DNA of 64,000 nucleotides, from positions 1 to 64,000 of the forward strand of contig CAZDGV010000002.1 of assembly GCA_964505195.1 (NCBI GenBank). The letters are read 5' to 3'. Positions 7,549-15,402 of this stretch are shown here, one piece after another. Numbering within the stretch: position 1 is the stretch's first letter; each line of letters starts with the position of its first letter. Below the pieces are notes generated by a model. It searched no databases, was not told the DNA's origin, and saw only the letters and a list, made by a program, of their open reading frames with translations. Made by a program: the position numbers and the translations under genes. This DNA is from CAZDGV01 sp964505195 (GTDB lineage Bacteria; Bacteroidota; Bacteroidia; Chitinophagales; Chitinophagaceae).

Positions 7549-9951
7549 TTATTCTGAAGCAGTTCCGTTTTGGTTCTGCTGTTCGATTTTAAAGTCTTTT
7601 ACACCTGTGAAGTAGGTTGCATATTTTTCAAAAACTTCCTGACTTTGTTCCTGATCGTTGATGAACAGTTTTCCTTCTTTCAAAGCAATGGAGAAGCTTC
7701 CATCTGTAATTAAATGATCTTTTTTCAGTGCATCAAGCAGGGGCTGTAGGTCCATGTTTGTATCTGCTTCATCATTCTGAATCATCACTTTTACTTCCTT
7801 TTCTATCGTATTGTGTTGTCCGTGTGCACCTGTTCCGTGAATCTGTGCCAGGGAAGGAGCTATTACAAGTGAAACAATCGACATCAGTTTGATGAGGATA
7901 TTCATTGAAGGTCCGGAAGTGTCTTTAAATGGATCACCAACGGTATCACCGGTAACAGATGCCTTGTGTGGTTCAGATTTCTTGTAAAATACTTCGCCAT
8001 TAATTTCAACGCCTTTTTCAAAGCTCTTTTTGGCATTGTCCCAGGCACCGCCTGCATTGTTTTGGAACATACCCATCAACACGCCGCTTACGGTGGCACC
8101 GGCTAAAAATCCGCCCAGTGCTTCGGGGCCCATTAGAAATCCAATCAAAATAGGGGATACAATAGCAACGGCCCCGGGCATCAGCATTTTCTTGATGGAT
8201 GCTTCGGTTGAAATGGCTACGCATTTGTCGTATTCCGGCTTTCCGGTTCCTTCCATGATACCCGGAATGGTACGGAACTGGCGGCGTACTTCTTCCACCA
8301 TGCTCATGGCAGCTTCGCCCACTGCACGAATGGCGAGTGAAGAAAAGATGAAGGGAATCATGGCGCCGACAAACAAACATGCCAGCACATCTGCTTTGTA
8401 AATATCAATGCCATCAATACCTGCTACTCCTACAAAGGCTGCAAACAATGCCAGTGCGGTAAGCGCAGCTGAGGCGATCGCAAAACCTTTTCCGGTAGCA
8501 GCGGTTGTATTACCAACGGCATCGAGTACATCTGTTTTTTCACGCACTTCTTTTGGAAGTTCACTCATTTCAGCAATACCACCTGCGTTGTCGGCAATCG
8601 GACCAAATGCATCAATAGCAAGCTGCATGGCAGTGGTAGCCATCATACCTGCAGCAGCGATGGCGACACCGTATAAACCGGCACACAAATAAGAACCATA
8701 GATACCACTTGCCAGTACCAAAATGGGGAGCATGGTTGATTCCATACCCACCGCCAAACCACCGATCACGTTGGTGGCATGTCCGGTACCAGACTGGCGT
8801 ACGATGCTCAATACAGGGCGTTTGCCCATAGCGGTATAATATTCAGTTATGATGCTCATGAGGGTACCTACAACCAGTCCCACTGCGATGGCGCCCAAAA
8901 CACCCCATTTGGTGAATTCACTGCCGCGCAGTACCATGGTTTCGGGAAGCATGTAGGCAACTAATCCTACCGAAGCAATAGCGGTAAGCACGATGGAGCC
9001 CCAGTTACCCATATTCAATGCTTTTTGAACGGTAGCGGTGTGAATACCTGCCTGATCGCTGATGCGTACAAACCAGGTACCTACAATGGAAAACAAAATT
9101 CCAATACCGGCAATCATCATGGGAAGCAGGATAGGAGCGAGTCCGCCGAATGCATCATCCGACTTGGTTTCCTGTCCTAATACCATGGTAGCAAGCACTG
9201 TAGCAACATAAGAACCGAAAAGATCGGCGCCCATACCGGCTACATCGCCCACATTATCGCCAACGTTGTCGGCAATGGTAGCAGGGTTGCGCGGATCATC
9301 TTCCGGAATGCCGGCTTCTACTTTACCTACTAAATCGGCGCCCACATCGGCAGCTTTGGTATAAATACCACCGCCCACGCGCGCAAACAAAGCGATGCTT
9401 TCAGCGCCAAGTGAAAATCCGGTAAGGACTTCAATGGCTTTCAGCATTTCAGCACCATTCACAGATGCTCCGGCAGGTACAAAAATGTATTGAAGGATGA
9501 TAAACAAAGTGCCTAATCCCAATACAGCAAGTCCGGCTACCCCCAAGCCCATTACCGAACCGCCTGTGAAAGAAACATTCAATGCCTTGCTCAGGCTAGT
9601 GCGCGCTGCATGGGCAGTACGTACGTTGCTGAGGGTCGCTATTTTCATTCCAATATAACCTGCAGCCGCACTGAATACGGCACCGATTACAAAGGCAATG
9701 GCAATGCTCCAGTGGCTATTGGTGTTCGCCATAGCCATCACGCCCAGAAGCAGTCCGACAATCACCACAAAATATCCCAGAATTTTCCATTCTGCTCTCA
9801 GAAAGGCCATAGCGCCTTCGGCAATGTGTTTGCTGATTTCCTGCATTCTTTCATTGCCTGCTTCCTGCTTTGCTACCCAGTTGTACTTAACAAAGGTGTA
9901 CAATAGGCCTACAACAGCCATGGCGGGTACGAGATAAATTAAATTTTCCAT
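7549..9951 (-). CDS. hppA: Ion-translocating membrane pyrophosphatase, K+-dependent type
   Basis: An 800-residue multi-pass membrane protein that hydrolyses pyrophosphate to pump H+ or Na+. The substrate site is plain at residues about 200-235: DVGADLVGKVE, then EDDPRNPATIADNVGDNVGD. Near residue 480 the motif GNTTAATGKG has Ala where K+-independent enzymes have Lys, which places it in the K+-dependent class; H+ versus Na+ cannot be decided by eye. The protein is longer than the usual 670-770 residues because about 85 soluble residues follow the last membrane helix (from about HGTGAHGQHN to the end). It stands alone, convergent with PorP/SprF, with a perfect -7 box upstream. Confidence 0.95.
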   Translation of the reverse strand: MENLIYLVPAMAVVGLLYTFVKYNWVAKQEAGNERMQEISKHIAEGAMAFLRAEWKILGYFVVIVGLLLGVMAMANTNSHWSIAIAFVIGAVFSAAAGYIGMKIATLSNVRTAHAARTSLSKALNVSFTGGSVMGLGVAGLAVLGLGTLFIILQYIFVPAGASVNGAEMLKAIEVLTGFSLGAESIALFARVGGGIYTKAADVGADLVGKVEAGIPEDDPRNPATIADNVGDNVGDVAGMGADLFGSYVATVLATMVLGQETKSDDAFGGLAPILLPMMIAGIGILFSIVGTWFVRISDQAGIHTATVQKALNMGNWGSIVLTAIASVGLVAYMLPETMVLRGSEFTKWGVLGAIAVGLVVGTLMSIITEYYTAMGKRPVLSIVRQSGTGHATNVIGGLAVGMESTMLPILVLASGIYGSYLCAGLYGVAIAAAGMMATTAMQLAIDAFGPIADNAGGIAEMSELPKEVREKTDVLDAVGNTTAATGKGFAIASAALTALALFAAFVGVAGIDGIDIYKADVLACLFVGAMIPFIFSSLAIRAVGEAAMSMVEEVRRQFRTIPGIMEGTGKPEYDKCVAISTEASIKKMLMPGAVAIVSPILIGFLMGPEALGGFLAGATVSGVLMGMFQNNAGGAWDNAKKSFEKGVEINGEVFYKKSEPHKASVTGDTVGDPFKDTSGPSMNILIKLMSIVSLVIAPSLAQIHGTGAHGQHNTIEKEVKVMIQNDEADTNMDLQPLLDALKKDHLITDGSFSIALKEGKLFINDQEQSQEVFEKYATYFTGVKDFKIEQQNQNGTASE

Positions 9952-9970
9952 ACGCTTTTAATGATATGAA

Positions 9971-10180
9971 TTCGTGTTTTTTAGGGACGGCAAAGATAGG
10001 GGAAACAATACAAAAATGAGGGGGTNNNNNNNNNNNNNNNNNNNNNNNNNNNNNNNNNNNNNNNNNNNNNNNNNNNNNNNNNNNNNNNNNNNNNNNNNNN
10101 NNNNNNNNNNNNNNNNNNNNNNNNNTTCGTGTTTTTTAGGGACGGCAAAGATAGGGGAAACAATACAAAAATGAGGGGGT
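9971..10180. other. Assembly gap (100 N) flanked by identical 55-bp copies
   Basis: The 55 bases at 9971-10025 recur exactly at 10126-10180, on either side of 100 N (10026-10125). Such exact flanks are what two contigs ending in the same k-mer give when a scaffolder places them end to end, so the real genome probably has one copy and no gap. The non-coding stretch 9952-10327 otherwise holds the hppA promoter box and the nhaA terminator; I see nothing else in 10181-10287. Confidence 0.9.
9991..9998 (-). promoter_or_regulatory. Promoter -7 box for hppA
   Basis: TATCTTTG on the minus strand fits the Bacteroidota TAnnTTTG element perfectly and lies about 40 bases upstream of the hppA ATG. No TTTG was found at the usual -33 distance. 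The box lies inside the 55-bp sequence that is duplicated around the assembly gap. Confidence 0.5.
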
Positions 10181-10287
10181 AGATCAAGGAGTAAAACCAT
10201 TCCTAAACAGGTCATTTTCAATGATTCGATGCCAATAATTTGTAGACGAAATGCCGGCTCTTACGAAATAATTGGTCTGCTGGAGAA

Positions 10288-10316
10288 ATAAAAAGGGTTT
10301 GGCTAAAAAACCCTAG
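10288..10316 (-). terminator. Terminator after nhaA
   Basis: On the minus strand AGGGTTT pairs with AAACCCT over a 7-base loop (stem 294-300 with 308-314 of 10,2xx-10,3xx) and is followed by TTTTTATTT, just downstream of the nhaA stop. Confidence 0.7.
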
Positions 10317-10327
10317 TTTTTTAAAAT

Positions 10328-11512
10328 TCAAAGCCCAGACTTAATCTTTCTGCCTTTCCGCTCTTTCGTAAAAATATAAAACCAGCCATAGGCGAGGAGC
10401 ATGGCCAAAACGGAAGCCAAAAGCACGGCCATTTTTGAAATATCCTGAGTAGCTGGGTTGTCAAATGCCAGCATGGAGATAAAAATCGACATGGTAAAGC
10501 CGATTCCCGCTAATAATCCTAGTCCTATCATGCTGTTCCAGCTGAGACCGTTTGCCAGTTCGCCCCATTTCAATTTTGCGGCAATAAAGCAGAATAATAC
10601 AATACCAATGGGTTTGCCAAGAATAAGTCCCACCGCAATACCGATGCTTAGGTTTTGAGTAAGATTTTCAATAAACGATGCCGGTATAATAATTGCTGTA
10701 TTAGCCAGGGCAAAAATGGGAATAATGATAAAATTGACCGGTACATGCAACTCATGTACGAGATTTTCCAACTTTTTTAAAGGTATAGTAAAAGCCAACA
10801 GCACGCCAGCAATGGTGGCATGGATTCCGGAATTGAAAAAGCAAAACCACATGATTGCTCCGGCAATAAAAAAAACAATCCCAAAAGGAAGTCTCAAGCG
10901 ATTCCAAAAAATCAGTACAATAAAAATGGAAATGCCCCCCAGTAAGTAATAAAAATTGAGTTCATTGGTGTAAAAAATGGCAATGGCGATGATGGCGCCC
11001 AAATCATCAATGATTGCAAGTGCTGTTAGAAATATTTTGAGTGCAATAGGTGCTCTGCTTCCCAGCAACGAAGCTACTCCCAATGAAAAAGCAATGTCTG
11101 TTGCCATCGGAATGCCCCAGCCTTTTGCATATTCAGTGCCTGCATTAAACAAGGTAAACAGTAATGCCGGAACCAGCATGCCACCCAAGGCGCCTACAAT
11201 GGGCATCAACGACTTTTTGAAAGAGGAAAGTTCCCCAACCATCAATTCGCGTTTGATTTCCATGCCCACCAAAAAAAAGAAAATCGCCATTAAGCCATCG
11301 TTGATCCAATGCAGCAGACTGTGCGGCAAACCGGGTGTGTGGCCCAGTTCGGCATTGAGCAGCGTAACAAATGCTTCACCTGCTCCGGAGTTGGCAATCA
11401 ACAATGAAAGCAGGGTGCTGATGATGAGAAAAACGCCCACCGCCCGGCTGTCGTGAATAAACTCAAGCAGCGGTGAAACAAAACTTTTTCTTAAGTATTT
11501 CAGCAGGGGCAT
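10328..11512 (-). CDS. nhaA: Na+/H+ antiporter NhaA
   Basis: The 394-residue integral membrane protein is a full-length NhaA. The ion-binding aspartates are present: Asp139 in MATDIAF and Asp169-Asp170 in LAIIDDLGAI, matching Asp133 and Asp163/164 of the E. coli protein, and the later LGKPIG segment carries the conserved lysine. It exchanges Na+ or Li+ for H+ across the inner membrane and supports pH and salt homeostasis. The start follows the OstA-like stop by only 9 bases and a terminator follows nhaA, so it is probably the last gene of the amidase/MCE/OstA-like run. That company is unexpected for an antiporter. Confidence 0.95.
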   Translation of the reverse strand: MPLLKYLRKSFVSPLLEFIHDSRAVGVFLIISTLLSLLIANSGAGEAFVTLLNAELGHTPGLPHSLLHWINDGLMAIFFFLVGMEIKRELMVGELSSFKKSLMPIVGALGGMLVPALLFTLFNAGTEYAKGWGIPMATDIAFSLGVASLLGSRAPIALKIFLTALAIIDDLGAIIAIAIFYTNELNFYYLLGGISIFIVLIFWNRLRLPFGIVFFIAGAIMWFCFFNSGIHATIAGVLLAFTIPLKKLENLVHELHVPVNFIIIPIFALANTAIIIPASFIENLTQNLSIGIAVGLILGKPIGIVLFCFIAAKLKWGELANGLSWNSMIGLGLLAGIGFTMSIFISMLAFDNPATQDISKMAVLLASVLAMLLAYGWFYIFTKERKGRKIKSGL

Positions 11513-11521
11513 TTGTTCAGT

Positions 11522-13288
11522 TTATTGAAACAATGAAAATTTATCTTTTGGTCTTTTTTCATTTCTCCATTCGAAGCCTTCCAGCTTTGCTTTACCCTCC
11601 GGAATGCTACGCATGGGGTAGGTAGCGCTTTTGATGGAACGGATATATTTCACCTGTTGCAGTTGCTTGTTTTCAAACAGCATTTCAATTTTATCTGCCT
11701 CGGTTCTGGTCATTCCAATAAAGGCGCTATCATCATCGCGTGCAAAATAAATACTTTCAGCGCTCCCCCTCACATTTGTAAGGGTAATTTCACCCTCTTT
11801 AAAAAAAGCATTCATTACCCGGCCGCTAAGCTGATTATAGCATTCAGTATTCAGTGCTTGAATCATTAAAGCATTCTCAAAAACATCCATCCTGTCGGCT
11901 TTTTTGTTTTTGGTAAAGAGCAAAATAGTATCCCCAGTAATCTGATTTTCTTTATTCCATACCGTTGGTTCGTAATACAATGCAAAAGAGGAATCGATGC
12001 CTGAGTAAAACATGCTATCGGCGACAGCTTGTAAGGAATCGTTGTAAATGCGCACATTTCGGAAGCCAGTAATAAATCGAATGGTGTCGATGGAAATTGT
12101 CTTGTTTGCTAAAATTGATACGCTGTCTACTCGAATTGTGTCTTTGGAGGCATTTATCTTTTCTGGTTTGTTTTTCGGTGCGCTTGATTTTAAAGCAGTA
12201 TCGCTGCGATAAACAATTTCTGATGAATCGGCGTACTGAAAGTTGATTTTACTAGTATCAAAAGCACTTACAAAGCCTTTGCGTCGTAGCGTTTTCAGCT
12301 CCTGAAACATGCCTGAAAAAAGAGTATCGGCGGCAATGTAAATGGAGTCTTTTTCCTGCACCAATACCAATACGGGTTTGTCGGTGGCAAGAAATGATTT
12401 CTTTTTTTTATGAAAATAAAGCGTATTGGCGTAGAGCTGCATTTTTTGTACACTGTCTTTATACCAAACATTGCCTCTTGCTTCTCCCATTCCTTTGTTG
12501 TCATCAAATGCAAAATCGTCTGCAATCATCACGGAGCTACTGTCTTGTACAACAGATCGTTTTCCCAGTCTGGATTGCTTTTTTTGCAAATCATAAAATC
12601 CTTCTTTGGTGTAAACAATTGAATTGCCGGTCTTAATGGTGGTAGGAGCTAAAAAGGTGGCTACTCTGTTTCCTGTATTGTATAGAAGCGTATCTGTTGC
12701 AAGTGCATATTCAGGGTCTGCAAGTTTTACCTTCTCGTAGAAATAAACATCCTTAATATCTGCATAATAAAAACCTTGTTTGCTGGTTAACGTGGTTTGT
12801 TTGCTTTCGAGCCGGCCGCCATCTCTGTAAGTTCCAACTTTTCCATTTAGATCGTATTCCATATGGTCGGTATATAAAATACTGTTGCCATCAGAAAGCT
12901 TTACATTTCTTTTGAAAGTGGCCAGCTTCTTGGAGCCTTCATACATCAGATACTGTGAATAGATATTTACTGAATCGGCATCTTTGATATGGATATTTCC
13001 AAACGCTTCCACAAAGTTCTCTCTTTCATTGAATACCACGCTGTCAGCCTTGAATCTGGTATTGCCCTGCAGCAACTGAACATTACCGGTCATCACCTGG
13101 ATTTGTTTAACCGAATCAATGGTAAGGAAACGATAAGTGTTGGCGTTGATGATTTCTACATATCTGCTAGTGTCTGTAGCCTGAGAAGGGCGCGGAGGTA
13201 CTGTTTGCTTTTGTGCCGACAAGTCAAACACGCAACATAAACATGCTGCCAATAATGAAATAAAAACATTGATTTTACCGCGGCTCAT
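11522..13288 (-). CDS. OstA-like (LptA-type) LPS transport protein
   Basis: A 588-residue protein with a signal peptide (ending about ...VFDLSAQ) and repeated short beta-strand motifs of the OstA/LptA fold, for example 'MTGNVQLLQGNTRFKADSVV', 'EAFGNIHIKDADSV' and 'ATFKRNVKLSDGN'. These have the G-N-V-x-h pattern of a stacked beta-jellyroll. LptA bridges LPS from the inner membrane to LptD. This version is about three times the length of E. coli LptA (about 185 residues), so it probably holds several OstA units, as is usual for the Bacteroidota protein. Its ATG overlaps the end of the MCE gene by 14 bases, and the LptD-like gene lies 2 kb away on the other strand. Confidence 0.85.
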   Translation of the reverse strand: MSRGKINVFISLLAACLCCVFDLSAQKQTVPPRPSQATDTSRYVEIINANTYRFLTIDSVKQIQVMTGNVQLLQGNTRFKADSVVFNERENFVEAFGNIHIKDADSVNIYSQYLMYEGSKKLATFKRNVKLSDGNSILYTDHMEYDLNGKVGTYRDGGRLESKQTTLTSKQGFYYADIKDVYFYEKVKLADPEYALATDTLLYNTGNRVATFLAPTTIKTGNSIVYTKEGFYDLQKKQSRLGKRSVVQDSSSVMIADDFAFDDNKGMGEARGNVWYKDSVQKMQLYANTLYFHKKKKSFLATDKPVLVLVQEKDSIYIAADTLFSGMFQELKTLRRKGFVSAFDTSKINFQYADSSEIVYRSDTALKSSAPKNKPEKINASKDTIRVDSVSILANKTISIDTIRFITGFRNVRIYNDSLQAVADSMFYSGIDSSFALYYEPTVWNKENQITGDTILLFTKNKKADRMDVFENALMIQALNTECYNQLSGRVMNAFFKEGEITLTNVRGSAESIYFARDDDSAFIGMTRTEADKIEMLFENKQLQQVKYIRSIKSATYPMRSIPEGKAKLEGFEWRNEKRPKDKFSLFQ

Positions 13289-14267
13289 TGTTTTGGGTAC
13301 TGTCGGCCAAGGGCGCCATCAAGGGCGTTGATTTGTCTTTTTTTCCAAACACTGAAACGTTGATATAGCGTTTAGGATGTGTTTTAAAGTCATCCAGTAA
13401 TATATTCAGACTCCGGGTCGTTTGCTGTAAATTTCGATACAAACCCGGGTCGTTTGCAAGTAAGCCCAAGCTGCCTTCTTTGCTGTTAATTTTTTGCAGA
13501 ACCTGATTTAAAGTTGCTGTGGTTAACTGGATGGTCAGTGCAAGGGAGTCTAGTTCTGCTTTCGACAATTGCTCACTCACATTTTTAAAGTTCTTCAGCG
13601 TGGCAGTAAGTGTTTCATTGTTATTTTTCAAGTTTTCAGAAATACTTTGTGCGTTTCCAAGCGTTTTAGCCAGTGGTCCATCTTTGCTATTTAAAAGTAT
13701 ATTCAAATTTCCGCTGGCTATATTTAAGTTGGAAATGACTGCTTTTAAATTGTTTTTGTTTTCCTGATCAAACACACTGTTCATTGAGCCGAGTAATAGC
13801 TTCAGTGAATCAAGTGCAGTGTTAATATTTGCAAGCGCGGGCTCCATTTCATGCGTGAGCTTGGCAATAATGTCCGGACTGTCGCGACTAACAAGTGTAT
13901 CACCATATTGCATCATTTCCGGACTATCACCTGGGATGATGGATATGTAAGATGATGCAGTAAGGCTAGACTGTACTACGGCAACAGAGTTTTTGGGTAT
14001 TTCTATATCTCCCAAAATATCAATGGTGAGCAAAATTTTACTGATGCGTTTATCAAGATTGGTGATGCCGGAAACATTGCCTATTTGAAAACCATTGATT
14101 TTAACAACATTGGATCGTTCAATGGTTCCAACATTATTGAATACCACATATATGGATTTGCTTTTTTTGAGCAGACTTTTGCCTTTCAAAAAATTGTAGC
14201 CCAATACCATCATGGTAATGGCAACTACTGTGAGCGCACCTACTTTTGTTTCGTTTGAAACTTTCAT
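13275..14267 (-). CDS. MCE/MlaD-family lipid transport protein
   Basis: The 330-residue protein begins KVGALTVVAITMMVLGYNFLKG, which gives a single N-terminal membrane helix. It continues with an MCE domain (about residues 35-125): VYVVFNNVG-type strand, 'VKINGFQIGNVSGI' and 'SSLTASSYISIIPG'. MCE proteins such as MlaD bind an inner-membrane ABC transporter and carry phospholipid between the membranes. Residues about 140-290 are rich in heptad-like Leu/Asn patterns and probably form helices. No MlaE or MlaF gene lies nearby in this window. It overlaps the OstA-like gene by 14 bases and starts about 100 bases after the amidase stop, with its own -7 box. Confidence 0.88.
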   Translation of the reverse strand: MKVSNETKVGALTVVAITMMVLGYNFLKGKSLLKKSKSIYVVFNNVGTIERSNVVKINGFQIGNVSGITNLDKRISKILLTIDILGDIEIPKNSVAVVQSSLTASSYISIIPGDSPEMMQYGDTLVSRDSPDIIAKLTHEMEPALANINTALDSLKLLLGSMNSVFDQENKNNLKAVISNLNIASGNLNILLNSKDGPLAKTLGNAQSISENLKNNNETLTATLKNFKNVSEQLSKAELDSLALTIQLTTATLNQVLQKINSKEGSLGLLANDPGLYRNLQQTTRSLNILLDDFKTHPKRYINVSVFGKKDKSTPLMAPLADSTQNNEPR

Positions 14268-14307
14268 GAAAAGCAGTTTTAAAGGTTTCCTTCTAGGTTC
14301 AGCAAAG

Positions 14308-14315
14308 CAAAAGTA
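14308..14315 (-). promoter_or_regulatory. Promoter -7 box for the MCE/OstA-like/nhaA genes
   Basis: TACTTTTG on the minus strand is a perfect TAnnTTTG element about 40 bases before the MCE ATG. No matching -33 TTTG is evident. Confidence 0.45.
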
Positions 14316-14365
14316 ATAAATGTTTGTCCCCCTGTTGAATGATAATATGCTGTTGCTTCGAAACT

Positions 14366-15334
14366 TTACTTTGTTTTCGTCTGTGCAGCCTGTACAGCAG
14401 CTCCCTTTTCAATCAAATCTTTATATCTCCTTACTGCTTTTGAAATTGCTTCCGCAGTTTGTAATTGTCCTTCTTCACTGGCTAAAAAAGCCTCTTCGTC
14501 GCTGTTGGAAAGAAACCCAAGTTCTATCAAAATGCTTGGCATTGCCGTGGCCTGCAAAACCCAAATACCTTTTTGTCTTTGTTTTACCCCTCTGCTGAAT
14601 CTGCCGCTGCTTACAAATTCTTCTTCTACCAGCGATGCGAGTTTAACGCTGTTGGTGAAGAACTGCTTCGTCCAGAGCGCGGCTTGTTGTTTTACAATGG
14701 GATCAGTATAATTGATTACAAGTGTGCTGTCTTCCTTTTCATTTTGAAATACATCACCGTTCTCCAGAATAATTTCCTCTTTGTCTTCCGATTTGTGCGA
14801 GGCAAAAACATAGGTTTCGGTTCCTTTTGCAGGATTGGGATGATAGATGGTTTTATAAACAGGAACCTGCTTTGTTTTTTTGATTTTTTTTCCTTTGCTT
14901 TTTACATAGTAGGTCTGCGTACGCGTTCCTGTTTTAATGACTTCACGCAATGGAGGCACCCAATTACAGTGTACCGAAATAAAAAGATTTCCTTTATTGC
15001 GATTGGCGAATTCGGCCCGTTCTTTCAAGCCAACATAAAAAGGAGTGGGTCTTGATTCAAGAATCACTACATCCGGCATGGATTTCTTCAACGCCTCTAC
15101 AAGTCTTTTGGTAACCTCGTAAGAAATTTGATCTTCGGTGTGATTGTCGCCTGATGCGCCATTTCTTTTATCCATCGAACCCATGTAACCATGGCCTGCA
15201 TCAACTATGATGGTGCTAATGCGTGGCGCATAAGATGAGATCCGAAGTGGCGCAGTAAAAGATATTAAGCTTACTGCTCCAACAACGAGTAGGGTAATAG
15301 TGAACAGGAATCCTTGTTTCATAGCGGATGTCAT
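14366..15334 (-). CDS. N-acetylmuramoyl-L-alanine amidase (Amidase_3)
   Basis: A 322-residue exported amidase that cleaves the bond between muramic acid and the stem peptide in peptidoglycan. Residues 1-30 are a signal sequence or anchor; a second in-frame ATG at 15322 would serve as well. The zinc-site motifs are visible: VDAGHG with His48, the Glu67 region (NHTEDQ), and ISVHCN with His122. The catalytic Glu lies in SILIELGFLSN near residue 285. Between His122 and the C-terminal part is an insertion of roughly 110 residues rich in Lys and Glu, of the kind known to cover the active site in regulated amidases. It heads the minus-strand envelope run and is divergent from the LptD-like gene. Confidence 0.92.
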   Translation of the reverse strand: MTSAMKQGFLFTITLLVVGAVSLISFTAPLRISSYAPRISTIIVDAGHGYMGSMDKRNGASGDNHTEDQISYEVTKRLVEALKKSMPDVVILESRPTPFYVGLKERAEFANRNKGNLFISVHCNWVPPLREVIKTGTRTQTYYVKSKGKKIKKTKQVPVYKTIYHPNPAKGTETYVFASHKSEDKEEIILENGDVFQNEKEDSTLVINYTDPIVKQQAALWTKQFFTNSVKLASLVEEEFVSSGRFSRGVKQRQKGIWVLQATAMPSILIELGFLSNSDEEAFLASEEGQLQTAEAISKAVRRYKDLIEKGAAVQAAQTKTK

Positions 15335-15381
15335 GGATGTTTAAGTTCGAGTGCTTCGGCAGGCCGTAAGTCATTTCTGGC

Positions 15382-15389
15382 TATTTTTG
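15382..15389 (+). promoter_or_regulatory. Promoter -7 box for the LptD-like gene
   Basis: TATTTTTG is a perfect TAnnTTTG element 13 bases before the ATG at 15403, implying a very short untranslated leader. No clear -33 TTTG was found. Confidence 0.45.
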
Positions 15390-15402
15390 TACGAACTGCG
15401 TT

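Noticed and set aside
9971..10180. The 55-bp repeats as attachment sites, a CRISPR-like pair or a mobile element
   Set aside because: They flank N runs exactly, have the same length at two unrelated loci and collapse cleanly at the second locus, so they are assembly overlaps.
14573..15055. A 160-codon open frame antisense to the amidase gene
   Set aside because: It is a Phe/Tyr-rich shadow of the conserved amidase frame.
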